DNA of 46,258 bases from NCBI GenBank assembly GCA_038209555.1, contig JBBQXP010000009.1:1-46258 (forward strand), in the 5' to 3' direction. The DNA is from DASQGA01 sp038209555 (GTDB lineage Bacteria; Actinomycetota; Thermoleophilia; Gaiellales; Gaiellaceae). The stretch's first letter is position 1. Each line of letters begins with the position of its first letter. This document shows positions 32,472-40,042 of this stretch, one piece after another. The notes below the pieces were generated by a model, which was not told where the DNA came from, did no database searches, and saw nothing but the letters and a program-made list of their open reading frames with translations. The translations under genes and the position numbers were made by a program.

Positions 32472-32825
32472 ATGCGAACGGTCGATCTCGCCGTCTACCT
32501 CGACGTCCTCGCCGCCAAGCAAGCGGGTCTCGCGGCGCAGCTCGAGCGGTCACGGGACCGCCTTCGCCAGGCTTCGATCGAGCGCGAAGCGCGTCGGGCG
32601 CTCGGCCCGGAGACGTCTGCCCAGCTCGAGCGCCTGGGCGTCTTTTCGGCCGCGGACGTCCGCGGCCTTCGAACCGAGGTCACCGACCTGGCCGCGGCCC
32701 TCAGGTCGGTCGAGAAGCTCCAGGCCTGGGTCGACGCACAGCTCTTCGTCGCGCGCGAGGATGCGCACGCAAAACCCATCGCCTTGGGCCTAGTCGGAGG
32801 CGACGAGCCCGATCTGGCCGCGTAG
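32472..32825 (+). CDS. Hypothetical helical protein
   Basis: A 117-residue protein I do not recognise. It is mostly helical and charged (QLERSRDRLRQASIEREARR; LERLGVFSAADVRGLR), suggesting a coiled coil, with no signal peptide, membrane helix or cysteine motif. The reading frame is clean, with a plausible ATG and actinobacterial codon bias. After it come 111 bases without a recognisable feature before the convergent PAS gene. Confidence 0.65.
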   Translation: MRTVDLAVYLDVLAAKQAGLAAQLERSRDRLRQASIEREARRALGPETSAQLERLGVFSAADVRGLRTEVTDLAAALRSVEKLQAWVDAQLFVAREDAHAKPIALGLVGGDEPDLAA

Positions 32826-32936
32826 AGGGAGTGGGGCAACGTCGCCGGTCGTCCGTCCGAGCCGCACGGGGGCCCAATGGACAGCGCCTGATTTCACCAA
32901 GCCTCTGACTGCGCCCGAACGCCGCTCGGAAAACGT

Positions 32937-33377
32937 CTAGGCCGGAGTCAGCGCGACGAGGAGCCCTCCGTCCTCGTCGTAGGCGGGGAAGAAGTCGACA
33001 CGAACGGGCTTCGTGACGCCCGACCGTGTCCTCAGCGAGGCGCGCTTATCGAGTTGTCGCACACCCCACTCCACGGCCACGTGCGCAGGGTTCTGCTCGT
33101 CCCCGTTCATCCCGAAGACCGCCATAACGTCCTGGCCGAGCACGTCCTGCTCTCGGAAGCCGGTCAGCTCGAAGACACCCTGGCCGGTCGCGATCACCCG
33201 GCATTCCTTGTCGCAGACAATGAAACCCGTGCCGGGCGCCGGATAGTAGTCGTCGAGGAGCTCGAAGAGAAACCCGAAGCCGCAGTGGGGACACCCGACT
33301 GCCCGTTCGGTCAACCCCTCGCGTCGATCGTGGTCTACAGAGCGGCGGCGACAGTGGGGGCAGATGAAGTACGGCAC
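32937..33377 (-). CDS. Zinc-ribbon PAS-domain protein
   Basis: A 146-residue protein. Two CxxC pairs in the N-terminal 45 residues (YFICPHCRRRS and VGCPHCGFGF) form a putative zinc ribbon. A PAS-like domain follows (GTGFIVCDKECRVIATGQGVF, ELTGFREQDVLGQDVM, ending TKPVRVDFFPAYDEDG). The GTG at 33377 is preferred: it opens directly into the ribbon and TAGCAT lies 13 bases upstream. An earlier start would add a low-complexity Arg/Gly tail. No output domain is attached, so it probably senses and acts through a partner. Confidence 0.75.
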   Translation of the reverse strand: MPYFICPHCRRRSVDHDRREGLTERAVGCPHCGFGFLFELLDDYYPAPGTGFIVCDKECRVIATGQGVFELTGFREQDVLGQDVMAVFGMNGDEQNPAHVAVEWGVRQLDKRASLRTRSGVTKPVRVDFFPAYDEDGGLLVALTPA

Positions 33378-33384
33378 GTGCGCG

Positions 33385-33390
33385 ATGCTA
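33385..33390 (-). promoter_or_regulatory. -10-like box before zinc-ribbon PAS gene
   Basis: On the minus strand TAGCAT begins 13 bases before the GTG at 33377. It supports that start over the longer frame. Confidence 0.38.
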
Positions 33391-33559
33391 CCCAGAGGCC
33401 TCCGGCCCGGGCGACGACAGCCAACCCGCATTGCCGACCTACCGCGTCCCCGTCCGGGGCGCCCCAACCCACCACCCGCTTTCGAGCTTACCCAGGAAAA
33501 GCGCACCTATGGGGCGCCGTTTGGGTCGAAAGTGTTCCCTGGCTCGCGCCGGGGACCGG

Positions 33560-34555
33560 CTACCAGTTCGTGGGCGTTGCCAGGGCCTCGTCCTCGACGA
33601 GCTGCTCCTCGGACGCACGTTCCTGGGCGGCGAGGAGACGCTCGGCATCGAGGGCCGCCTGACAGCCTGACCCGGCCGCGGTGACTGCTTGCCGGTAGAC
33701 GTGATCCTGTACGTCGCCCGCCGCGAAAACGCCGGCGACACTGGTCTCAGTCGTCTTGCCCTTCGTCAGGATGTAGCCCGCGTCGTCCATCTCGATCTGG
33801 CCCTCGAAGAGCTTCGTCGAGGGATCGTGCCCGATTGCGACGAAGACCCCATCGGCCGGGAGCTCGATCACTTCGTTGGTCTTCACGTTGCGTACGACCA
33901 CGCTCGTGACGCGGCCCACCTCCGTATCGCGAATCTCTTCGAGCACCGAGTCGAGGACGAACTCAACCCTCTCGTTCGCACGCGCGCGGTCGACCATGAT
34001 CGGTGAGGCGCGGAAGGCCTCGCGACGGTGCACGACCGTGACTTTGTCTGCGAACTTCGCCAAGAAGACAGCTTCTTCCATCGCCGAGTCGCCGCCCCCG
34101 ACGACCACCACGTTCTTCTCTTTGAAGAAGGCCGCGTCGCACACTGCGCAGTAGGAGACTCCAGCCCCTTGGAGCTTCCGCTCCGACTCGAGCCCGAGCT
34201 GGCGCGCAACCGCGCCGGTCGCGATGATCACCGTCTCGGCCCTGTACTCGTCCTCGCCCACCCACACTCGGAACGGCCGCTCCGAGAAATCGACCTTCGT
34301 CACGTCGTCGGTGATGAACTCGGTGCCGAAGTGGCCCGCTTGCGTTCGGAAGTCCTGCATCATCGCCGGGCCGAGCACACCCTCCGGGTAGCCCGGATAG
34401 TTCTCGACGTCGCTCGTGATCATGAGTTGCCCGCCCCACGAGAAACTCTCGATGAGGAGCGGATTCAGGTTCGCCCGGGCGCTGTAGAGCGCAGCCGTAT
34501 ATCCGGCTGGGCCCCCCCCGATGATGATCACCTCACGAACGCTCCTGTCGCTCAC
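33560..34555 (-). CDS. trxB: Thioredoxin reductase
   Basis: A 331-residue FAD/NADPH oxidoreductase that reduces thioredoxin. FAD-binding IIIGGGPAGYTAALYSARA, redox-active CAVCDAAF, NADPH-binding VVVGGGDSAMEEAVFLAK with HRREAFRAS, and the C-terminal FAD motif GVFAAGDVQDHVYRQ are complete. It has the normal low-molecular-weight length plus about 15 acidic residues at the end. GTG start with a GAGAGG Shine-Dalgarno. No thioredoxin gene is adjacent. By role it is the likely electron source for CcdA-CcmG at 12.8-14.5 kb. Confidence 0.96.
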   Translation of the reverse strand: MSDRSVREVIIIGGGPAGYTAALYSARANLNPLLIESFSWGGQLMITSDVENYPGYPEGVLGPAMMQDFRTQAGHFGTEFITDDVTKVDFSERPFRVWVGEDEYRAETVIIATGAVARQLGLESERKLQGAGVSYCAVCDAAFFKEKNVVVVGGGDSAMEEAVFLAKFADKVTVVHRREAFRASPIMVDRARANERVEFVLDSVLEEIRDTEVGRVTSVVVRNVKTNEVIELPADGVFVAIGHDPSTKLFEGQIEMDDAGYILTKGKTTETSVAGVFAAGDVQDHVYRQAVTAAGSGCQAALDAERLLAAQERASEEQLVEDEALATPTNW

Positions 34556-34683
34556 TCGTGCCTCTCTGTTTGAAGACCCGCGGAGGCCTTTTAGCCCCTC
34601 ATCACATTAAACGAGATAGCTCGGCTGAAGCTTCCCCCCTTACTGTAGTTTTCAACGCCCGCGGCAATCGTAGCGAGGGAGCC

Positions 34684-35826
34684 ATGGCACGGACGATCTC
34701 CTGGGACGACCTCCGAGACCTCGCCGCGTTCGAGGCCGAGAAGGGGTGCGCGATCAGCGTCTACCTGAACCTCGATCCGAGTGTGGTTCCCACGCCCGCG
34801 GACGCGCACACCCGGCTGAACTCGCTCCTCGATGCGGGCTCCAAGTCGGACGGTGCACATCGCCGCGATCTGTCGCACGACCAGCGGCTGGCCCTCCAGG
34901 CTGATTTCGACCGGATCCGGACGTATGTCGTGGACGAGTTCGAGCGCGACGGCGCCCACGGGCTCGCAGTCTTCGCTGACGGGCTTGACAACGTGTGGCG
35001 GCCCCTGCCCCTGACCGAGGCGGTCGTTGATGAGATCAAGGTCGACCGCCAGCTCTATTTGGCGCCCCTCGTGCCCCTCGTAGGGCGCGGAGAGGGGGCC
35101 ATCGTGGTGGTGGTGAGCCGGGAGCAGGGACACTTCTTCCGCCTCCGCGCCGGGAAGCTCGAGGAGGTCGACAACCTCTTCGAGGAGCAACTGCGCCGCC
35201 ACGATCAGGGCGGTCTCTCGCAATCCCGATTCCAGCGGCACGTGGACATGCATGCGATGGAGCACCTTCGCACCGTTGCCGAGCGCCTGGACTCGCTCGT
35301 GCGTCGTCTGCACGGCCCTCGCGTCGTCGTTGTCGCCACGCACGAGATCTGGGCCGAATTCGACGAGCTTCTCTCCCAGGAAGCGCGGAACGCCCTCGTC
35401 GGGCACACACACGGCGAGGCTCATGCCAGCCCGGCCGAGCTCCTGGAGCTTGCGACACCCGTCCTGGAGCGCTGGCGAATCGAGAAGGAACGCGAGACGG
35501 TCGAGCGCTGGCGCGAGGAAGCGGGCCGGGGAGGACGTGCCTCCTCCGGGTGGGAGGAGACGCTCGAGGCTGCCTCCGACGGGAGGGTGGAGCTTCTCCT
35601 GGTTCAGAACGGGACGGACCGGCCCGCGTGGCGGTGCCCGGCCTGCGGTCGCCTGGCTGCGACGGGGGCGAAGTGTCCGCTCGACGGCACCTCGCTCGAG
35701 GACCACGAGAACGGTCTCGATCTCCTCGTCCACCAAACGCTGGTGCACGGTGGAGCCGTCTGGGTCGTCCAACACGTCCAGGACCTCGCCCCCGTCGACG
35801 GCATCGGCGCCCTGCTCCGCTTCTGA
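34684..35826 (+). CDS. Bacterial eRF1/Vms1-like release-factor homologue
   Basis: A 380-residue protein with the hallmarks of bacterial members of the eRF1/Vms1/Ankzf1 superfamily. The central segment QGGLSQSRFQRH (about residues 175-186) corresponds to the catalytic glutamine loop (GGxSQxR) of Vms1-type peptidyl-tRNA hydrolases. An N-terminal domain (ISVYLNLDP) precedes it and a C-terminal L7Ae/eRF1-3-like domain follows (VELLLVQNG), with an inserted zinc knuckle (CPACGRLAATGAKCPLDG). A role in releasing stalled peptidyl-tRNA is inferred. ATG at 34684 has a GAGGGAG Shine-Dalgarno; the longer frame is unlikely. Confidence 0.8.
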   Translation: MARTISWDDLRDLAAFEAEKGCAISVYLNLDPSVVPTPADAHTRLNSLLDAGSKSDGAHRRDLSHDQRLALQADFDRIRTYVVDEFERDGAHGLAVFADGLDNVWRPLPLTEAVVDEIKVDRQLYLAPLVPLVGRGEGAIVVVVSREQGHFFRLRAGKLEEVDNLFEEQLRRHDQGGLSQSRFQRHVDMHAMEHLRTVAERLDSLVRRLHGPRVVVVATHEIWAEFDELLSQEARNALVGHTHGEAHASPAELLELATPVLERWRIEKERETVERWREEAGRGGRASSGWEETLEAASDGRVELLLVQNGTDRPAWRCPACGRLAATGAKCPLDGTSLEDHENGLDLLVHQTLVHGGAVWVVQHVQDLAPVDGIGALLRF

Positions 35827-36458
35827 CGTCGAGGAGCGAAGCGGGAACCCTCGTCCTCGTGCACGGCGCGGGGAGCGGTCCCTGGATCTTCGAGCCCTGG
35901 AGGTGCTTCTTCGAGGGGTGGCGGGTAGAGATCGCCGACCTGCAAGCAGGGCTCGAGGTCGCCGAGGCCTCGATGGCCGACTACGCCGGCGTAGTCGAGC
36001 GCGCAACAGGCCACACCCCGCACCCGCTCGTCCTGTGTGGCTGGAGCCTCGGTGGCCTGGCTGTTCTCATGGCCGCCGAGCGCGTCCGGCCTGACCTGGT
36101 CGTGCTGCTCGAACCGAGCCCTCCGGCGGAAGTGCAGGGCTCGGATCTCGGGCTGCCCCTCGTCTTCGGGACGTTCGACCCCGAAGGGGCCTACGGGCCC
36201 TTTCCTGAAGGCGTTCCGGCGCGGCCCGAGTCGGCGCTTGCACGCGCAGAGCGCAAGCGGGGCATCAGCGTGCCCTCGCTTTCGTGCCCGTCGGTCGTGG
36301 TCTACGGTCAGGAGTTTCCCGAGGAGAGGGGTCGAGCCATCGCCGCTCTCTATGGCTCGGAGACGCTGGAGTTCCCAGAACTCGCCCACTGGGACATCGT
36401 CCTCGACCGGCGCATTCCAGAGACGCTCGCCTCCACGATCGGCCGCCTTTCGGACTGA
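35823..36458 (+). CDS. Alpha/beta hydrolase with unusual start
   Basis: About 210 residues of the alpha/beta hydrolase fold: first strand LVLVHGAGSGPWIF, nucleophile elbow CGWSLGGLAVL, and a late His in LAHWDIVLDRR. The frame is continuous with the conserved first strand but no ATG, GTG or TTG lies between the upstream gene's end and that strand. The options are a CTG at 35823 overlapping the previous stop as CTGA, or a GTG at 35859 that cuts into the first strand. Substrate unknown. Probably co-translated with the release-factor homologue. Confidence 0.75.
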   Translation: MTSRSEAGTLVLVHGAGSGPWIFEPWRCFFEGWRVEIADLQAGLEVAEASMADYAGVVERATGHTPHPLVLCGWSLGGLAVLMAAERVRPDLVVLLEPSPPAEVQGSDLGLPLVFGTFDPEGAYGPFPEGVPARPESALARAERKRGISVPSLSCPSVVVYGQEFPEERGRAIAALYGSETLEFPELAHWDIVLDRRIPETLASTIGRLSD

Positions 36459-36468
36459 CGCCTCCCGG

Positions 36469-37560
36469 TCAGGCAGCGTCGAGCGCCCGTGGGAGCTCGG
36501 GTGGCGATTCGACGAGTGCGGGGACGTCGCTTTCGGCAGCACGCTCGAGCTTTGTTTCGAACTTGCCCATCCGCTTCTCGGCCTCGAGGTACTTCGACTG
36601 CGCCCGGCCGAGGTGCGTCCCGACCAGCTCGAAATCTTCCCGGAAGCGCCCGAAGTCGCGGGTGAGCTGTCCGCAGTAGGCCATGACCTCGCGGGCGTGC
36701 TCCTCGATCTGCATCCCCTTGAATCCGAGGACCAGCACCATCAGGTACGCGTGCAAGGTGGAGGGGGAGACCGGGATGACCCGCCGCTCGAGCGCGTAGG
36801 CGAGCGGGCTCGAATCGCCGCCGAGCCGCCCGCAAACGAGCTCGTAGTAGACCGCCTCGGCCGGCAGGTACATAAGCGCGAACTCGTACGTGCCCTCTTC
36901 GGGCCGGATGTATTTGTCCGCGATCGCATCGACGTGTCCTTTTACGTCGCGGCAGAACTGCTTCGCGTGCTGCTCGCGCTCGACGTCGCTTTCCGCTTCC
37001 ACGATGCGCTGAAAGTTGTCGAGCGGGAACTTTGCGTCGACCGGAACCAGCGAGCGGTCGATGCGGATGACGGCATCCACCCGCTCGCCCCCACGAAAGC
37101 CGTACTGCAGCTCGTACTTGTCCCGCGGGAAGATGTCTGCAAGGAGCGCCCCGAGCAGGTACTCGCCGAATCCGCCCCGTGCCTTCGGCGGGCGAAGCGC
37201 CTGTTCCAGCCGGGCGAGGTCCTTGGCGCGCTCCAGCATCTGGTCAGTCGCTTCGCCCACCTTGCCGAGACGCTCGTGGATCTTCTGCGACGTCTGGGAC
37301 GCACTCTCCATGCGGCGATCGACCTTGGTGTCGAGATCCGAGAGCCTTCGGTCGACCTTGCCGTCGAGCTCCCCGAGCCGGCGGTCCATCGTCTCGATCA
37401 TGCCGACGAGGCGCCTGTCGACTTCGGCATTGCGTTCGGCGAGCTGGGTCCCGCTCTCGGTCCGCACCCGGGCAGACTCGGCGCGCAGGAAGCGCGCGAG
37501 CCAGACGAAGCCAAAGGCTCCGAGGGCGACGAGGATTCCAAGAGATGCGTAGGCGGTCAT
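36469..37560 (-). CDS. rmuC: RmuC-family DNA recombination protein
   Basis: A 363-residue RmuC homologue, a putative PD-(D/E)XK-fold nuclease that limits rearrangement at inverted repeats. An N-terminal membrane anchor (LGILVALGAFGFVWLARFL) is followed by a long coiled coil (heptads DRRLGELDGKVDRRLSDLDT). The core domain contains RGGFGEYLLGALLAD, VDAVIRID and VPVDAKFPLDNF, and YEFALMYLPAEAVYY. ATG start; TAGCGT is 16 bases upstream. Convergent with the alpha/beta hydrolase. Confidence 0.93.
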   Translation of the reverse strand: MTAYASLGILVALGAFGFVWLARFLRAESARVRTESGTQLAERNAEVDRRLVGMIETMDRRLGELDGKVDRRLSDLDTKVDRRMESASQTSQKIHERLGKVGEATDQMLERAKDLARLEQALRPPKARGGFGEYLLGALLADIFPRDKYELQYGFRGGERVDAVIRIDRSLVPVDAKFPLDNFQRIVEAESDVEREQHAKQFCRDVKGHVDAIADKYIRPEEGTYEFALMYLPAEAVYYELVCGRLGGDSSPLAYALERRVIPVSPSTLHAYLMVLVLGFKGMQIEEHAREVMAYCGQLTRDFGRFREDFELVGTHLGRAQSKYLEAEKRMGKFETKLERAAESDVPALVESPPELPRALDAA

Positions 37561-37576
37561 GGACCGACAAACGCTA

Positions 37577-37602
37577 GAGGGGGCGCCGGACGGCGCCCCC
37601 TC
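37577..37602 (-). terminator. GC-rich hairpin after CsbD-like gene
   Basis: A perfect 11-bp stem (GAGGGGGCGCC / GGCGCCCCCTC) with a 4-base loop lies 12 bases past the stop of the small gene. There is little U-tract, so a strong but not classical terminator. It abuts the rmuC -10-like box. Confidence 0.6.
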
Positions 37603-37614
37603 CGAAGACCTCCG

Positions 37615-37818
37615 CTACGGGTTCAGGCGGTCTGCCTCGGCGCTTTCTTTGGCCGCACGTTCGCGCTCGGCCTGAGCGCTGTCCTCGGCTGCGCTCGCGC
37701 GATCCTCAGCCGCTCCGGCCGCCTCCTGGTGTCGGCCCTCCTCACGCATCGCCGGAGAGTCCGTTGCCGTGCCGGCGGTCTGCTTACCGCGTCCCATGAG
37801 CTTGTCAAGCCATCCCAT
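37615..37818 (-). CDS. Small hydrophilic CsbD-like protein
   Basis: A 67-residue, highly charged, Ala/Glu-rich protein starting MGWLDKLMGRGKQTAGTAT, the pattern of small CsbD/microaggregate-binding stress proteins. The rest (AEDRASAAEDSAQAERERAA) is low-complexity helix. Function unknown; stress association is inferred from the family. The ATG at 37818 has a perfect AGGAGGT Shine-Dalgarno, so the longer frame is rejected. A promoter and a structured leader precede it. Confidence 0.75.
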   Translation of the reverse strand: MGWLDKLMGRGKQTAGTATDSPAMREEGRHQEAAGAAEDRASAAEDSAQAERERAAKESAEADRLNP

Positions 37819-37879
37819 TGGTGAATACCTCCTGGTAGGGGCTCGGGCAGTGATTTGCCCCGACAAAGCCCGAAAAAAC

Positions 37880-37917
37880 GCCAAATCCGGCGAGCCGTGA
37901 GGCTTACCGGATCTGGC
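37880..37917 (-). promoter_or_regulatory. Leader hairpin with U-tract upstream of CsbD-like gene
   Basis: On the minus strand a long stem is formed by GCCA-ATCCGG-AGCC pairing with GGCT-CCGGAT-TGGC (14 pairs in three blocks, 4-base loop). It is followed at once by GTTTTTTC. This is an intrinsic-terminator shape about 60 bases before the start codon, and begins at the predicted transcription start. It may attenuate, or protect the 5' end of, the CsbD-like mRNA. A second stem-loop (TCGGGC / GCCCGA, about 37842-37872) follows. Confidence 0.5.
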
Positions 37918-37923
37918 CCGCGG

Positions 37924-37953
37924 AGCCTATGGCCCGGGCGTTACGCGAGTCAA
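37924..37953 (-). promoter_or_regulatory. Promoter for CsbD-like gene
   Basis: On the minus strand TTGACT (37953-37948) and TAGGCT (37929-37924) are separated by 18 bases. Initiation is predicted near 37917, leaving a leader of about 99 bases. Confidence 0.5.
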
Positions 37954-38065
37954 GAGCCAGCTTCCCAAGAACTCGCAAAGAGCGGCGTTTTTCGGAAGCG
38001 CCCGTCGTACGGGCCGGCCGATTGCCGGAGATCCACGTCCTCGTCCTGACAGGACGGTAGAATGA

Positions 38066-38077
38066 GAACAGATGTTC
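38066..38077 (+). promoter_or_regulatory. LexA-type SOS box upstream of dinG
   Basis: GAACAGATGTTC is a perfect GAAC-N4-GTTC palindrome, the core of the Gram-positive/actinobacterial LexA site. It lies between TAGAAT (38058-38063) and TATGAT (38081-38086), either of which could be a -10, and 43 bases before the helicase ATG. Its place in the promoter of a DinG-like repair helicase supports SOS control. The remaining part of the 301-base gap (37954-38057) shows no gene. Confidence 0.68.
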
Positions 38078-38119
38078 GCCTATGATGGCCGGGGACCACT
38101 CTAGCCTCTGGGCCCACTC

Positions 38120-40009
38120 ATGCAGACGTTCTTCGGTGCCTCCGGTCCTCTTGCCGCCGCCCTACCGGGCTTCGAGCCCCGGCCTCAGCAGGGCGAGCTG
38201 GCTGCTGCGATCGCCGATGCCCTCGAAGCCGGCGAGCACCTGCTGGCAGAGGCCGGGACCGGGATAGGCAAGAGCCTTGCGTACCTAGTTCCGGCACTAC
38301 TCTGCGGCCCGCGCGTGGTCGTAGCGACAGCGACGAAAGCCCTCCAGGACCAGTTGCTGACCAAGGACGTCCCGGCGGCCGCACACGCTCTCGGACGGGA
38401 CGTTGGCTGTGCAGTCCTGAAAGGGCGGCAGAACTACCTCTGTCGGAAAAGCCTGCACGGGCTCGAACTCCTCGGCGGATCCGGACCGGCGCTCTTCCGG
38501 ACGGAGGCGGACGCCGGTGAGTACGAGCGCCTGCGGGAGTGGGTCGACGCGACGCAGACGGGAGACCGAGCGGAGCTCGCGTTCGAGCCGAGCGCGTCGC
38601 TCTGGGCCGATCTCGCGGTCGGCGCCGATCGCTGCCAGGGCAAGCGCTGCCCCCTCGTCTCGTCCTGCTACTCGGAGGCGGCCCGCGAGCGTGCCGGGGA
38701 GGCGGAGCTCGTGATCGTGAACCACGCGCTCTACTTCGCGGATCTGGCCCTGCGGGCCCGGAGCGACGGCACCGGCGTCCTACCCGACCACGACGCCGTC
38801 ATCTTCGACGAGGCCCACCGGCTCGAGGAGGCCGCCTCGGCCTGGTTCGGCGGTCGCGTCTCCGTGGCGCGGCTGCGCCAGCTCGCGCGCGACGTCGAGC
38901 GTTCGTGCCGCGAGGAGGGGAAGGTTCCTCCTGCCCGGCCGCTTGCTGCGCTCGATCGCATGGGGAGCTCCTTCATAGCGGCACTCGAGCCGGCCGGAGG
39001 TCGCACCCGCCTCAGGGCGCCCGCACTCGATCCGTTCCTCGACCAGGCTTTCGCGCTCGGCGAGGCGCTCGGGGAGCTGGCCCAGGCGCTTGCAGGCGGG
39101 GGAGAGGAAGCCGAGGGACTACGCCGGCGAGCGCTCGATACCGCCGACGACCTCGACGCCTGCCTCGTCGTCGACCACCCGGAGCGCGTCTCCTGGGCGG
39201 AGGCGGGCGCGGTGGCTTGGGCGCCGGTCGAAGTGTCGGAGCTTCTCCGGGACGAGCTCTGGGACCGGCCTGTCACCGCGATTCTCGTCTCGGCCACGCT
39301 CGACGAACGCTTCGCACGGGCCCGGTTGGGACTCGAGAGCCCGCGCTCGCTCGTTGCGGCGTCTCCGTTCGAGTTTCGCGAGCAGGCGCTCGTCTACGTC
39401 CCGACGCGCCTCCCAGAGCCCCGGGCCCCCGGCTATGCAGATCGCCTCGCGGACGAGGTGACAGCCCTCTGTCGCCTCTCGCAGGGGCGTGCGCTCGTTC
39501 TGACGTCCTCGTACCGTGCCCTCGATTCGCTGGTTGAGCTCGTCGGCCCACGGCTTCCGTACACGGTTCTCTGTCAAGGAGATGCACCTCGGGAGCGGCT
39601 GCTCGAGCGCTTCCGGGACGAGGTCGACTCGGTCCTCTTCGCGACCTCGACGTTCTGGCAGGGCATCGACGTCCAGGGCGAGTCGCTGTCGCTGCTCGTG
39701 ATCGACAAGCTCCCGTTCGCGGCGCCCGGAGACCCCCTCGTCGAGGCCCGGTGCGAAGGGATCGCGCGAAGGGGCGGGGATTGGTTCGGCGAGTACGCGC
39801 TCCCGAGCGCGATCCTCCAGCTCCGCCAGGGGTTCGGCCGTTTGATCCGAAGTCATTCGGATGAGGGGGTGGTCGCGATCCTCGACTCCCGCCTCCGGAC
39901 GAAAGGCTACGGGCGCCGCTTCCTCGACGCTCTGCCGCCGTGTCCGGTCGTGTCCGAGCTCGACGAGGTCGCCGTTTTCTATGGAAGCGACGTTCGCGCC
40001 TCGGCCTGA
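38120..40009 (+). CDS. DinG/XPD-like ATP-dependent helicase
   Basis: A 629-residue SF2 5'-3' DNA helicase of the DinG/XPD group, resolving unusual DNA or RNA-DNA structures. Walker A EAGTGIGKSLAY, motif Ia ATATKALQDQL, Walker B VIFDEAHRLEEAA, motif III LVSATLDE and the C-terminal QLRQGFGRLIRS (motif VI) are intact. The four iron-sulphur cysteines appear as NYLC near residue 109, then DRCQGKRCPLVSSC near 174-187. ATG start, 43 bases after a LexA-type box, fits damage-inducible expression. Confidence 0.93.
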   Translation: MQTFFGASGPLAAALPGFEPRPQQGELAAAIADALEAGEHLLAEAGTGIGKSLAYLVPALLCGPRVVVATATKALQDQLLTKDVPAAAHALGRDVGCAVLKGRQNYLCRKSLHGLELLGGSGPALFRTEADAGEYERLREWVDATQTGDRAELAFEPSASLWADLAVGADRCQGKRCPLVSSCYSEAARERAGEAELVIVNHALYFADLALRARSDGTGVLPDHDAVIFDEAHRLEEAASAWFGGRVSVARLRQLARDVERSCREEGKVPPARPLAALDRMGSSFIAALEPAGGRTRLRAPALDPFLDQAFALGEALGELAQALAGGGEEAEGLRRRALDTADDLDACLVVDHPERVSWAEAGAVAWAPVEVSELLRDELWDRPVTAILVSATLDERFARARLGLESPRSLVAASPFEFREQALVYVPTRLPEPRAPGYADRLADEVTALCRLSQGRALVLTSSYRALDSLVELVGPRLPYTVLCQGDAPRERLLERFRDEVDSVLFATSTFWQGIDVQGESLSLLVIDKLPFAAPGDPLVEARCEGIARRGGDWFGEYALPSAILQLRQGFGRLIRSHSDEGVVAILDSRLRTKGYGRRFLDALPPCPVVSELDEVAVFYGSDVRASA

Positions 40010-40029
40010 GCCGCGTTGCGGTGCGCTGC

Positions 40030-40035
40030 TAGCGT
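40030..40035 (+). promoter_or_regulatory. -10-like box before DUF3105 gene
   Basis: TAGCGT begins 13 bases before the ATG at 40043; no Shine-Dalgarno seen. Confidence 0.32.
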
Positions 40036-40042
40036 TTCTCCG

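Noticed and set aside
34591..36006. Minus-strand open frame of 471 codons
   Set aside because: Antisense to the release-factor homologue, which has a Shine-Dalgarno and conserved motifs.
37840..37960. A c-di-GMP (GEMM) or other known riboswitch in the CsbD-like leader
   Set aside because: A GNRA-like GTGA loop is visible on the plus strand, but the conserved core sequences of GEMM, ydaO, cobalamin and fluoride classes are not seen; kept only as an unassigned structured leader.
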